Below are positions 37,835-51,383 of a stretch of DNA of 64,000 bases, piece after piece. Each line of letters begins with the position of its first letter. Positions within the stretch are counted from its first letter, which is position 1. The notes under the pieces are model-generated. The model was not told where the DNA came from and made no database searches. It was given only the letters and a program-made list of their open reading frames with translations. Position numbers and translations under genes: made by a program. The stretch lies in NCBI RefSeq assembly GCF_018446385.1, contig NC_055991.1:118959794-119023793 (forward strand). The letters are read 5' to 3'. Source of the DNA: Zingiber officinale. Its lineage: Eukaryota; Streptophyta; Magnoliopsida; Zingiberales; Zingiberaceae.

Positions 37835-40800
37835 CTATTCTTCTTTTTTATCAGATTGTGTAGCAGAATTTTTATGAGGTTCCACAAGAGACTCTGTACC
37901 TGCATTTAAACCCTGAAACCCAAAATGGGATGAAGAATTAAAATCACTGGATACAGAAATTAAGTAGAGAAATATTAGGTATCAAAATGTCTCCCCAAAA
38001 CCATAAATGTTACAGCAATGTTCATGATTTAAGGAGAATCAGTAATGGCTAAACCCATATGAATGCAACTCAGCAAAACTAAACGGGGAATCTTCCAACC
38101 AGTCTCAGATGCCAGCCATTATTCACAGTTCTAACATTATGAAACTTATTATTACGTTGTAGATTGCATTTTACTAAAAAAAAACTCTCAGTGACAAACT
38201 TGAAACAGGAATCTGATCTCAGGTAATAATAACATTCAGATTCGATGTAATGAAAAAAAGAATTTGCTAACATACATCAACATTTTTTGAAGCAGGCTTG
38301 TATGGACAAGCAGCTGGCACCCTTGCAGGCTTTCTGTATTCCCAGCCGAAAAGCCTGTAGATCTTACCCTGCAATAATATTATGAATCTACAAATTAGCA
38401 AAACAAATTATCTTGGAAGAACGTATAGAAGAATATCAAGGTAGTAGATTATCAAGATATTAACTAAGTAGGGGTCCAGAAGACTAGCATATCCAACTTT
38501 GACCGGAAACTGAACCAAAACCATCAAAATTAAGGGTTTCTTTTTCCAGATTTCAGGTTGGATTTTGGAGATGCGAAATACTCTCTTTCAGCTCAGGTCG
38601 GGTTTCAGATTGCAGTCCTAATTACCCTGTCTGTCTATTGTGTTTGTCTAACCTCTAGCATTAAGTATATTTCAGTATCTTCTGCAATTCAGGTTCAAGG
38701 TTTCAGGTCGGACTTTAGAGATGTGAAATACTCTCTTTTGAGTTTAGGTAGGGTCTTCAGACTCTGGTCCTAGTGTATCTGCCTATCCTGTGTGTTTCTC
38801 TAGCATCAAGTATATTTCCTTATCACCTGCAATGCGAGTCCTAGTATTAGTCTATCTTCAATTACATTACTCTCGAATGTTTGGCCCATGTTGAAAAGGT
38901 CAAGGAAGTTGGTGAACGACGACAAACCAAAAAATCATCACCCAAACAATAATAGACTTATTATAGCAAATTTCCTTGACATTAGTCTTGCCCTACATGA
39001 AAGCCATAATGATCCTGGCATCGTCTGGAAGAGAGGCTCTGTGAGTAGACGTGCTACCAAAAATTCAAGCTATCAACTTGGTCAAAAAGACCCCCTATGG
39101 AGCTTACAACTGCTTGGTATAGTTTTAATTTTCTTTAAAGTAAGAACCTCAAGTATGCTAAACAAAAAAAAAAAAAAAGGAAATGTCGTGTTAATATATT
39201 ATGGAATGAAAATACAACTTGCTTGTCTAAAGTTTTCCTTTTCTTTGTCTAAAGAACTTCACAAAAAGATGCTATGTATGGAAGTCAAAGCATGCTAGTT
39301 TGCATGGTGCATGAAGGTAAAATTATACCTTGTATGTCATATGCCAATGACTGCCTGAGATGTGCTTTATATTAGCAGCATCTCATGGAAGGAGTTCATG
39401 CAATATAATATTCCTAATAAAGTGATGAAAAATCTTATACTTAACTCCAAAATAATGAAAACAGGACCGGATCAACCAGTCTGACCTGAAAAAAATAAAC
39501 CTAAGTTTAATCTACTCAGGTTATATACTCAAATTCAATATTTATCAAACCAGTGAAAAGCCAGATGAATCGGCCAATTCTATCAGACCATAAAAATAGT
39601 CTGGTTTTACTCTAATATTAGATAGATATTTTTTTTTACACATAAGAATAACAAATAAAACAAAAAAAATTAAAAACCTAGTTGTCTACTCTAATATTAG
39701 ATGGGTAAAGATGTCTTTTTCATCAATATTTATATTTTAGCCTCTAGTAAATTAGGTAAACTAATATTAGTTACTCAGTAAATACAATTTTTATAACTAA
39801 AATTTAAGATTGTTGTACTAGACTAAGCATTATGAAGTTGGGTTGGTTAATCAGTGCCAGTCCTACCAGTTATCTTATTTGGGCTGATTCTCAATTCAAT
39901 GTACAATTTGAGCAATTGGACAACTGGTTTGACTAGTCACCAGTGACCAAGAGTTCCAGTTCCATTTCCAGTCCACTTTTTATGTCTATTCGTAAGGCAC
40001 ATTTATAAAGAAAGAAAGGTAAAGGGATAAAGATCAGAGGTAGCAGGTGCAGATAATTTCAAATGTCAAAAGACACCACTTTTCAGTTGTAAAGGTGTAA
40101 TGGTTGTTTCCATTACATCTACTTGTTTTGTATACCAAATTAGAGTAAATCAGTAATATTACATTTTTTAAAGATGAAGTGCCCATTGTTGGTGTTTGGA
40201 TGTTGGAAATGAATCCAAATAATGACCATTACCATCTGAATAAAGTTTAGGTCGCCCGAGTGTTTGAACTAGAATCAAAGTGAGAAAGGAGATTCTATTC
40301 AAGCTAATTTTTCCACTGCTTTAATTCTTAATGCACTATTAGAAAAGCAAATAGGAAAATAAGTGAAATACAAGGAAACAATATTATGGAGAAAAAGATT
40401 GAATATGAACAGGTCTTTTCCAAGAATTGAAGTTTGAACTTTAGGCACAAAATCCTAAAAATGATAAAACAAAACTCTTAGTCGGACCTTAAACAATTGG
40501 CATGCGCATCAAACACAGAGTTAGAATAGGAATAAAAGATTTTTGGCGTAGTCAGAAAAAAAAAACCTAAATTGTGTATACTTGAACTGGATGTTGAGGA
40601 TTCCAGGGTGAAATTTGCATACAATTTACGCCACAACAATCAATATCTTCCTGCATAAATACAAACCGTAGTTGGGAAAACTCGAACAGGATGTTGAGAG
40701 GATTCAAGGGCGAAAATTGCCATACAGCCTATCCTACCAAATCAACATCTTCCTACTTCAATATAGTCAGCAAATAATCTCAATCGGAAAGACAGACTAA

Positions 40801-41109
40801 AATAATGAAGGCAAAATACGAGATTTATCTCGTGGACAAAACAAAAATCACGGGCAAACATAGGAAAAGGATAAAATCACAAAATCTACTCCTATGCAAT
40901 GGTAACGAAACACAAGAAACGACAACTTACGACGATGAGATCGAAGAGCAGAGGCAAGGCGTTAACGACGGGGATCAAGAACAAAGGCAACAGGCACGCA
41001 ATACAGACCTGCAAATCCAGTCACAGAGAGCGCACCGATCGAATCACGAGGCCTAAAAGAGAGTGAAAATTTTCTAAATCGAAGGGATAAAGAAGCATCG
41101 TATTACCAT
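37835..41109 (-). CDS. 57-residue protein, unidentified
   Basis: Three coding exons on the minus strand: 41107-41109 (only the ATG, followed at once by gtaatac), 38276-38368 and 37835-37912. They join in phase 0 into [32 protein letters not shown], then [20 protein letters not shown] and DKKEE. Acceptors (attattgcag, gggtttcag) and the exon 2 donor (gtatgt) are strong. Upstream of the ATG is a GC-rich leader typical of a plant promoter-proximal exon. The first half is basic and aromatic with two Pro-rich turns, the tail acidic and polar. There is no membrane segment. I recall similar short plant proteins but cannot name the function; a mitochondrial role is only a guess. Confidence 0.7.
38551..38842. 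repeat. 150-bp tandem duplication in intron 1 of the small gene
   Basis: Copies start at 38551 and 38701 with tttcaggttgg/tttcaggtcgg and share gaaatactctctttt and agcatnaagtatatttc blocks. Diverged by eye about 15-20%. Confidence 0.85.
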
Positions 41110-41179
41110 CCTGGCGATTGTTCCGCTCGGCGTCTACACTCCGCTGGATCTGCGTCGAGGGCTCGAGAGATTTGAGAAA

Positions 41180-41488
41180 GGAAATAAAACTGCCGAAAGA
41201 TCGACGAACAAAAGGAGATCTGAAAGTATTAAATGGGCCGGGCTAGGTCCTCGGCCTTATCAAGCCTTCATGCACGAGTTTTGCTGCCTCTAAATTTTGC
41301 AGTTCACTCTTCAGAAGTTGATAAATTATAGTGTATCTCTCTTTTCTTTTTAAAGTCGTGTCATTTTATCCCCGAATTAAAGAGTTGGGTACAGTCAACT
41401 ATAGTAACAAAAAATCACTTTCCCCCTCTATTTTATCTTCTTTTTAAAAAGTTGAGTGATATTCAGACCTGTGCCAAGTGCTTAAAAG
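41180..41488. other. upstream flank of the small gene
   Basis: Probable promoter of the minus-strand gene, followed by AT-rich sequence up to the retroelement nest. No TATA box could be assigned with confidence. Confidence 0.35.
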
Positions 41489-42298
41489 TGTTGGTCTGCG
41501 TTAGGAATGAATAGATTATAATTAAAGTTAAAAAAATCTCTTATATTTTTGCTTAATAAGAATGTATAAATTAATTAAGTAAAAAATAATTAATGTAAAA
41601 AAAATAACAACTTATAAAATATAATAAGTAAGAAGATTGAAATTTTTTACTTGATTACAACCTATGCGGTTGATAATCTAAGATATTTATAAAACTCCAC
41701 TAAAAATATCTCCTTCGTAGTAGGCGGAGAAACCCCTTATACTCTTTTAAAAGTTCAGATATTATTTAGGAAATGAATACAGAAGTTATTGTATAATTCT
41801 TAGTTTCAAGGGTTTTTTATAACCCATGGAAAATCCTATTTGTTGCTCGAAGGCGTTTTCAAGTAGGTCCAAGGCGCCTCCAACGTAATAAGTTTTATCC
41901 GTTGAAGATAAAAGTTTATCTTCGGCTAACGACTATTGAACGCGCCTCTAATAGGCTAGAAGACGCATTCAATACTGTTCATGTGAAGCGCCTTCCTAGT
42001 CATTGAAGGCACCTTTCATGAGGCAAATCAATCTTTTAGTTGATCTTCTTCGCGTGGGTGATACTCCGGTTATCTAGAGTTGAGCTCGCAAGAACCCAAC
42101 TTTGACCTTCTCCTCGATCAAGCTTCTTCCCCGACTTCTCGTCCCTCGAATGTCACGCACGTCCTTCTCATCAACCGGTGGACTCTTCCACAGCTCCTCA
42201 TCTTTCGAATGCACTGATCTTGTCGACTCCTTTCATGTGTCATCCTTCTTGTCCGCTGCGTCTTCCGCCTGATTGTTAATGTTCCTAAGTTCCTACAC

Positions 42299-42363
42299 GG
42301 TGGCAAAAGGTAAATACGCTCACCCCCAGCACCTCGCCAACACGTCCCAGGGCTAACACGGAG
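42299..42363 (-). mobile_element. truncated SINE (family 1) in the outer LTR
   Basis: Sixty-five bases of the SINE 3' end (plus-strand ggtggcaaaaggtaaatac to gctaacacgg) flanked by the exact 15-bp duplication cctaagttcctacac (42284-42298, 42364-42378). It is a 5'-truncated insertion. Confidence 0.85.
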
Positions 42364-43499
42364 CCTAAGTTCCTACACACTTAGACACAAGATATCAAAC
42401 ACAAATATGACATAACTTAATTTGTTTGACCACATTAAAATTATCATTGGGTACTTACAATCTTCCCATTTTTGATATACATCAACCTAAGTTAAAGTTA
42501 TGGTTAAAACCAAAATGCAATCATATAATTAAGTAAAGTAGATTATAATTATAACAAAAAATTACAATACAATAAATTAACTAAGTTAAAGAATTTTACA
42601 AAATAAGTACAAGGATAAAAATTCTAAATTCTAAAAATATCCTAACTCCTTAACTTGTATTTATTTCTCCCCCTTTGATCATATCAACAAAATTAGGACA
42701 AATAAGATAAATAGTTAAAAAAAATTAAAATATTTTTCTAAGGGTACATAATAAGAATTACCGCTAATGTTTTTCAAAAATATTATATTTTAAAATTTTA
42801 TTTTCTTAAATTAAATAAAGTAACTTTCCAGAAAATAATTGGTAATAATTCATATAATATTTAAAAAATGTAATTTTTTTTATTATGATAGAGCATATGA
42901 TGTTTTATTGTAGAAAAATAAAAATATTTAAAAATAAATTTGTAAAATATTTTAGTTTTTAAACTATGATTTTCGTTCAAAAAATTCACAGAAAATAACT
43001 TAACAGTAAAAATTTTTTAAATTTTTTTTATTTTTCTAGATAATATTTTCATTTTGTTTAGATAAAATTTTGAGAAGAAAATATGACTAGAAAGTTGACA
43101 AAATAATTAAATTAAAAAAATGAATTAAGTAAATTAATTTTCTAGCATGCATAAAAATTAATTTATTGAGCTAAACATGATTTTGACATTAAAATAATTT
43201 TTTCCCCTATTAGATTAATCAAAAAATTTCATGGTATATGATTTCTAGAGATTTTTCTAATTTGACTCTTGTGAAATCTGAAATACCAATTAAGCCCTAT
43301 AAAATTTGAATTTCAAAGAATATTCAAATTTTCATATGCATAGTCATTTTTAAAATTTTCTATTTGTACTTTCATTTTTCATTTTCTATTTTTAAATTAT
43401 CATACATATTTAAGGGGCATGAATTTACTAAATTTAATTTTAATCTAGCATCATCTTTTTCTAATTTTTACATATTTTTAGACAATATCTTATTGAATT

Positions 43500-44409
43500 C
43501 GTAAGATTTTTTAGGAGACAGTGTATGTACCTCACTTACCTCGTGGTTTGTTCATCCCCCTTCATCTTTGCTTTCCTCTGAATATCCTCCCCCTTTGTCG
43601 ATGCTCATCTCTGAGGAACTTTCGGGCTCCCTCTGGTGGTCTGCCATCAGGGTTAGTCCAACGTATTCTTCTAGTTCCGATTTTGATGACAATGATTCAT
43701 CCCATGTTACCTTCAAGTTCTTATGCTTCGATCTTGTTAGTTTTTTGCCTTTGTCTTTCTCCTTCTTCAGTTTAGAGCAATCGTCTTTGATGTACTATTC
43801 TTCTTGGCAGTTGTAGCATTGAACTTTCCTTTTGTTCCGAACGTAATTTTTCATTTGCGACTTATTAAATTTATTAGATTTAATAAACTTACTAAATATT
43901 CTTACCATCAGGGCAACTTCTTCATCGATCGATGCTTCCGAGTCTTGTTCGCCTGTTCTTACCTTCAGGTTAATTGTCTAATTGACTCCTTCAATTCTGC
44001 ACATTTAAATTCGTGAAGTTCTAAATTGGAAAATAAACTTTCTAATGTACTTATCTCTAGATCTTTAGAAATATAATAGGAGTCGACTATTGAGGACCAT
44101 TTAGATATTATTGGAAAAGTATTTAATGCGTATCTTAGAGAATCTCGATTTGTTACCTTTTCCCTAAGATTCGTGAGTCCGGTGATCAGCTCCTTCAGTT
44201 TGGCATGTCGTTACTGACTCTCCTTCTTTTAGTCAGATGTTCATCAGTTGGTTCCGGAGAAGGTTCCGTCTCGCGAGCTTTGCTTCAGACGTTTCTTCGT
44301 GTAGCTATAGGAAGTTTTCCCAAAGTTCATTTGTTGATTTGTAGGCGCCGATCTTGCTGATTTCTTAAGGTGGCAGCACGCTTAGTAGGTAGAATTTTGC
44401 TCGTCCATT
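43500..44409 (-). pseudogene. gag-like remnant of the outer element
   Basis: Minus-strand sequence with zinc-knuckle-like and capsid-like composition of copia gag. It is broken and is interrupted at 44409 by the next element. Confidence 0.5.
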
Positions 44410-47400
44410 CTGTTGGAGCAATCTGGGTATCCTAGGTTTTGATGTTTGGGTAAATGTTTAAGTTAGGTTTATTGTGTATTTGATATGCATTGTGAGTATG
44501 CAGGGTACAGGTATAACAAGGAAAGTCCAAGGGTGATCTTGGCAAAGGAGGAAAGTTCAAGGATGAGTCTTAGCGGTGTAAGTCCAAGTATGTAGTCTTG
44601 GCAACGTAAGTCCAAGTGTGACTTGGCAATGGATGAAATCCCGGAGGCACGACCTCTTGGCAAAGGAAGACCCGACAACAATGACAAGGCTGATAGAAGC
44701 TCCAGAAGGCAAGACGTGAAGGATGGGGAGGCATCCGAAGGACGCAAGGCTGATGGAGGAGGTTAGAAGGCTAGGTCTAGGTTGGTCGGACGAGAACAAG
44801 TGCTGAGTGAATGTACTCGGGGGTTAAATCCTAGGGTTAGGGTTTACTGTAGTGTTATTGTAGCAGTCGACTGGTGAGGTTGTTGGAATGTATACTGAAA
44901 TCCTAAGCTTTTGTAAACATTTATTTTGAATAAAGAATCACATTTGGTCAAATTGTCTACATTTGTTTGTAGTTGTTCAATTAATTTATATTGTAGATAA
45001 CATAGTATGTGGTGTCACATACAGAAGATGATGTTATCAGTACCTTATAAATTATAAACAGCAGCTCACGACCAAAATGGAAAGGAACAAACCATTGGAA
45101 GGTCGTAGTGTAATTAGGAATTAGTTTATCTTGACTATATAATTACACTAGTACACTTAGAATGTATTGAGTAGGATAATTTGAGGTTGTTTCTTTTATA
45201 CTGACTTTATAAAGAAACAAATACCTTAGTTATTATGGAAGTGTGTGCTCTTAATCCTAATATAATAACAAGCACATATATTTGATATTTATTTCTTTAA
45301 TTTATCAATGGGTGAAATTTAGTTCGATAAATCAATAAGCCTGATAAGTTGGGAAATGATATCACTTATAGTGTGTGTTGTTGATTATAGAAGGAAACTG
45401 TGTCCTAGTAATCTAGGTTGATAATGTCCCCAAATTGTCATGTTAAACCCTGCAGGTGGACTTAGTCCGACATGACGATAAGGTTGAGTGGTACTATTCT
45501 TGGATTAAGATATTAATTAAATGAGTTGTCAGTAACTCACTTAATTAGTGGACATTTGGCATCTTAAACACAGGGAGACTAACACACTCATAATAAGAAG
45601 GAGCCCAAAAATATAATTTGAGATTGGTGCAGTAGTTCAATAATAGTTCTCTAGTGGAATGAATTATTATTGATAAAATTAAGTTGTATGTTCGGGGCGA
45701 ACACGGGATGCTTAATTTTATCGGGAGACCAAAACCAATTCCTCCTCTCGGTCCCTATCGTAGCCTCTTATTTATAGAGTACTATACCCACCTATACCCA
45801 CCTTCGTACCCATGATATAAGGGTCGGCCAAGCTAGGGCCGGCCAAGCCTTGATTCATGGGTGGCCGGCCCTAGCTTGAACCTAAGCTTAGGTGGCCGAC
45901 CCCCATTAAATTAAAAGAAATTTTATTATGTGAAAGATATAATTTATTGGAGAGATTAAAAATTAAAATATCTCTTTTAAAAGGATCTACAAAAGATTAA
46001 AGAAAGAGATTAGATCTCTTTCCTTATTTGTAGATTGGAAAGATATTTTATTTTTCTTCTTTATAAATTATTCACATGTAGAATAATTAAAATTATAGAA
46101 ATTTTTTTTATCAACCATGAAGGGATTTTAAAAGGAAATTTTATTTTTTAAAAATTTCTGAAGGCAAATAAGGAATTTTTAATTGTTAATTAAAATTGAC
46201 TTGTTTGCTCTCCATGAGGTGGTCGGCCACATACAATTAATTAGGAAATTTTATTTAATTTTTCTTAATTAATTGTTGTCAAGGAAAGTTAAGGAAATTT
46301 TATTGAAATTAAATTTCCTTATTTACCAATGCTAAGGAATATAAAAGAGGGGGTTGGAGTGCCTTCATGAGACACAACTTCTATTATTCTCTCCCTCTTT
46401 TCCTTGGTGTTGTGGCCGGCCATCCTCTCTCCCTCTCTTCCTCTTTGTGGTGGCCGAAACCCTTCTTGTCTTGGAGCTCTTGTGGTGGCCGGATACTACT
46501 TGGAGAAGAAGAAGGAGGAGGAGAGAAAGCCTGCATCCCTTGAAGCTTGGTTGGTGTTTTTTCTTCATCCTTGGTAAAGCTTTTGTTTTGGCCTAACCTA
46601 GCTAGGAGGAGAAGAAGGTGCTTTGGTGGTTTCTCATCTCGGAAGATTGTTGCCCACACAACGTCCGAGGTTAGAAGAGGAATACGGTAGAAGATCAAGA
46701 GGTCTTTCTAAAAGGTATAACTAGTAATTTTTCCTTTCCGCATCATACTAGTTATTTTTGGAAATAATACCAAATACAAGAGGCTTACGATTCTAGTATT
46801 TCGAATTTATTTTTCGATGTAGTGTTCTTATGTTTTCTTCTTTTCCTTGTGATTTGATTGTTCCTTTCGGTTAACCTAAAGTTATTTTAGAAAATTAAAT
46901 ATTAGCTTTCCTTAAAAGATTTTGTCTAGTCGGTGGTGGTTGTTCCCATATCCAAGAAGGCCATGTGCCTCGCCACGTCAGTACTGGGAACCAATTATGG
47001 AAAATAATATTTAATGGAATTAATAACTTAGGTGATTTGGATCGAACGTGTTAAGTTCCGCAGGAGATCCAAGTCAAAACCTAAAAGAACAAATAAATTA
47101 AACTTTGGATCAAACGTGTTAAGTTCCGCAGGCGATCTAAGTTTAATTTAAAAGAACACATGGTAGCTAGGAAAAGGTTCAGACCTTTGTACAAAATTTT
47201 TGTATAGTGGAACCATTAGGTTTTCCGAGTAGCAACCAACAGAGGTCGACCGAACAGTCGACTGGGAGCAAACAGAATGCTTCTGTTCGTTCATCAGTTA
47301 GTATGGAGCAGTCGACTAATGGAAGTATCAGTCGACTGTATCGAGCTGTTGGGTTGTAACGATCGAATCTCTACAGAGAGCAGTCGACTGATGGTTTTGG

Positions 47401-49384
47401 CAGTCAACTAGTAAGCGAAGTTTTTCAACTCGTGACCTATATAACCAAGCATTGGAAGCTTAGTTAAGGTTGATGAAAATAGAGGTGGTTAACCCCTATT
47501 AGAGTCTCCAAGGTCTTCTTGAGTGATCAAGATCTTGTGCGAGTTTATGGCGAGGGTTTTCTCCATCCACAAGGAGCTACTCGAGCTAGCCGGAGGTTTT
47601 CCGGGGAGTCATCCACCGACGGATCGGGATCCTCCACCTTACGGGTAGCCGTGGAGTAGGAGCTTCATCTCCGAAGCACGTTAAACAACGTGTTAGGTTT
47701 GCTTTCTTTTGTTAGTATTTGTCTTGTATTTTCGCTGTGCGCACTAACCATTGTAGAAGGCGACGTTTTGGGTGAGACGCTATTTACTCCCCCCCTCTAG
47801 CGGACGTCAAGGTCCCAACAAGTGGTATCAGAACACTTCAGTGCACCTCGGGTATCTCCCCCTTTTTGATGTTTGACAACCCGTTTAAGTTAGGGAAATA
47901 ATATAACAATAATAATGCAAATAAACATGCAATCTTCACATGCATAAATCATGGAACCTAATCCTAGGCTCCCCCCTTCACATAAGCTCCCCCCTTGAAC
48001 TAGGATTTCTTGCAAAGGTAAACTTCTCCCCCTTTGCTAATAAATGAGCAATCACTCCTCCTTCATCTAAGCTCCCCTTTGAGCTAGGATTTCTTGCAAA
48101 GGTGTGTAGGTTTCTCACTTAAACCTAAATTTCTCCCCCTTTGCCATGCATAAAAAAGGACTCCAACAATATCCCAATTATTGAACTCTTTGACCTCTAA
48201 TGATTATAAACATCATGTATTAATCCCCCATAAGATTACATACATGTGTATTAATCTACCCCTTTGTTGGAGCAATCTGGGTACCCTAGATTTTGATGTT
48301 TAGGCAAAGGTTTAAGTTAGATTTATTGTTGTATTTGATATGCATTGTGAGTGTGCAGGATACAGGTACAACAAGGAAAGTCCAAGGGTGATTTTGGCAA
48401 AGGAGGAAAGTTCAAAGATGAGTCTTAGCGGTGTAAGTCCAAGTATGTAGTCTTGGCAACGTAAGTCCAAGTGTGACTTGGCAATGGATGAAATTCCGGA
48501 GGCACGACCTCTTGGCAAAGGAAGACCTGACAATAATGGCAAGGCCGATGGAAGCTCCAGAAGGCAAGACGTGAAGGATGGGGAGACAACCGAAGGACGC
48601 AAGGCTGATGGAGGAGGCTAGAAGGATAGGTCTAGGCTGGTCGAGCGAGGACGAGTGCTAAGTGAATGTACTCAGGGGTTAAATCCTAGGATTAGGGTAC
48701 TGCAGCAGCACTGTAGCGTTACTGTAGAAGTACTGTAGCGGTACTGTAGCAGTCGACTGGTGTTTTCATCAGTCGACTGGTGAGGTCGACTGGGCAGTCG
48801 ACTGGGCGTGAACAGAATGCTTCTGTTCATTCGGTTAGTATGGAGCAATCGACTGATGGAAGTATCAGTCGATTGGTATATGGCCGTTGGGTTGTAACGG
48901 TCGAATCTCTACAGAGGGCAGTCGACTGATGGTTTTAGCAGTCGACTGGTAGGCGGGGTTTTCCAACTCGTGGCCTATATTACCAAACATTGGAAGCTAG
49001 GTTAAGGTTGACGAAATTAGTGGTAATTAACCTTAATTAGAGTCTCCAAGTACCCAAGTGATCTAGCGTACTTGTATGAGGTTGTGGCAAGGTTTCTCCA
49101 CCCACAAGGGGCTACGCGAGCTAGCCGGAAGTTCTCCGGGGAGTCATCCACCGACGGATCAGGATCGTCCACCTTACAGACAGCCGTGGAGTAAAAGTAA
49201 GTGATCTCCGAACCACGTTACATAAACGTGTTAGAGGTTTGATTGTCTTGATTATTACCTCTAGGTTTAGCTTTCTATTTGTTAGATTTGTTTTGTATTT
49301 CCGTTGTGCACTAACAAGCGTAGGAAGTGACGATTTGGGTGAGACGCTATTCACCCCCCTCTAGCGGACGTTAAGGTCCCAACA
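44410..49384 (+). mobile_element. non-coding LTR element inserted in the outer element
   Basis: LTRs 44410-47820 (containing a later insertion) and 48265-49384 begin tgttggagcaatctgggta and end ggtcccaaca. The 5-bp target duplication cattc is exact (44405-44409, 49385-49389). The left LTR is followed by tggtatcagaac, a Met-tRNA-type primer-binding site. The interior is only 444 bases (47821-48264), rich in ctccccctt blocks, with no coding frame, so it looks like a non-autonomous element. LTR differences are a few per cent by eye. Confidence 0.88.
44881..47241 (+). mobile_element. solo LTR inserted in the left LTR of the non-coding element
   Basis: 2361 bp from tgttggaatgtatactg to gcaaccaaca, flanked by the exact duplication gaggt (44876-44880, 47242-47246). 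The host LTR continues on both sides. There is no partner LTR or internal region, as expected after LTR-LTR recombination. It contains ggtggccggcc blocks and two copies of acgtgttaagttccgcagg. The superfamily is not certain. Confidence 0.88.
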
Positions 49385-50291
49385 CATTCGTCGCAAAGTT
49401 CGCTTGCTCTTTCTTTATCCAAAGGTATTTTTTTTTTTATCTTTTTGATCTTTTGGAGCTTCAAAATCGTATTTGATTATTAATAAAATTTCAAAGTCAA
49501 TTTTTAAAAAACCCCAATTCACTTTTTCCATAGGGCGAACTCCCCCTCAAATTTCGGTGGATAGATACTCAGTTCGACCATCGTCTCATTTTCTTTGGTC
49601 AGCGGTTAGTTCTTCTGAAGCGGTTGGTCTCTGATATCACTTATTGGTCCGCGTTAGACCAGCTAGAGGAAGGTGAATAGCCTATAATCAAAGTTAAAAA
49701 AAAATATCTTGCTTTTGCTTAACAAGGATGCACAAACTAATTAAGAAACAACAATTAACATGAAAAATAATAACTTATAAAAACAATACTGGGATTTTAC
49801 TTGGTTACAACCTAGGTGCTTGTTAATCCAAGACAGTTGCAAATCTCCACTAAAAATAACTCATTTGTTGCAGAAGGAGAAATCTCTTACACTCTTTGCA
49901 AAACTTAGGTATTAGCTAGAAAATGAATACAGAAGTTGTTGTATAATTTCTAACTCCAGGAGTCTTTTTATAGTCCCAAGAAAATCTTATCTGCTACCCA
50001 AAGGTGCTTCAAGTAGGTACAAGGCGCCTTCGACACTATTTATGTGAGGCGCCTTCCAAGCCATTGAAGGTACCTTCCATGAGGCAGATTAGCCTTTTAG
50101 CTAATCTTCTTTGCGTGGGTGATGCTCCGATTATCCGGAGTTGAGCTCACCCGAACCCCTCTAACATTCTCCTCAAGTAGGTTTCCTCCCCGGTTTCTCA
50201 TTTCTCGAATGCCGCGCACGTCTTTATCATCCATCGGTGTACTCTTCTGTAGTCCTCGTCACTCGGATGCACCGAGCCCGTCGGCTCCTTT

Positions 50292-51383
50292 TGTAGGGGA
50301 TCGGTGGCCGACTTGAAGGGGGTTGGATAGACGACACCCCTAAATAGTCGCTTCCTACACTTGTTAGTTTGCGCAGCGAAAATACAAACTAATATGAATA
50401 CAAAGAAAGCTAAAGATAAGAAAGAAATCAAACCAGCTACACGATCATTTAACGTGGTTCGAAGATTGCTTGCTCTTACTCCACGGCGTGTCCTTGAGGT
50501 GGACGATCCCTATCCGTCGGTGGATTAGCCCCCGGCAAACTCCGGCTATCTCAAGTCGCTCCTTGTGGGTGGAGAAACCTCACCACAACACCAACCAAGA
50601 CTCTTGAGACTAGTAGACTACTAATTAGGGTTTACCACCACTAATTTCGTCAGGGATAACCAAGCTCCCAAGCCTTGGTTATATAAGCCATGGGTTGGAA
50701 AACCATGCCTACCAGTCGACTGCTAAAATCATCAATCGACCGCCCTCTGTGGAAATTTGACCGTTACATCCCAACGGCTCGATATCAGTCGACTGCTAAA
50801 ACTAGCAGTCGACTGCCCTACACTGGTCTAGCGAACAGAAGCATTATGTTCGCTCCCAGTCGACTGCCCAGTCAACTATATCAGTCGATTGCTGTTTTCA
50901 GCAGTCGACTGCTATAGTAATTGCTACAGTTCTGCTGCAGTAACTACTACAGTAAAACCCTAAACCTATGATTTTACCCTGAATACAATCTCTCATGCAC
51001 TCGTACCCCTCACGACTCACTTGATCCTTTATTGCAGTCTTGACCTTTAACCTTCAAGCCTACTTCATTTGGCTCTCGTCCCTCGGATGCATCCAAGCCC
51101 GCGGCTCGTCCCCAATGTCATCCTTCGCGTATGCCTCGAAGTCGCTTCCCTCAGCCCTTGTCGTTGCTGCCTTGTCCATGGTCCCTCGAATGCATACAAG
51201 CCCGCGACTCATCCCCAATGCCATCCTTCACCGGACCCGAAGCCATCAACCTGAGTCACATGTGTATCCTGCAATCCTGCACAACTCAAGTACACATATC
51301 AAATACAAGGGTGAACCTAACTTAAACCCTTTGCCTAAACACCAAAACACATGGTCGCACGGACCATTAGGATTGCTCCAACA
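50292..51383 (-). mobile_element. solo LTR inserted in the right LTR of the outer element
   Basis: 1092 bp bounded by the exact duplication ccttt (50287-50291, 51384-51388). Read on the minus strand it starts tgttggagcaatcctaatgg and carries the gtttaagttaggtt block and the CAGTCGACTG palindromes, so it belongs to the same family as the 44410-49384 element but is a more diverged member. Confidence 0.85.

Noticed and set aside
40805-41056. 83-codon open stretch on the plus strand
   Set aside because: It lies in the intron next to exon 1 of the minus-strand small gene, has low-complexity Gln/Arg composition and no family resemblance.
46354-46698. Open stretches inside the solo LTR considered as genes
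   Set aside because: They lie within a solo LTR and are made of simple GA-rich and CT-rich sequence on both strands.
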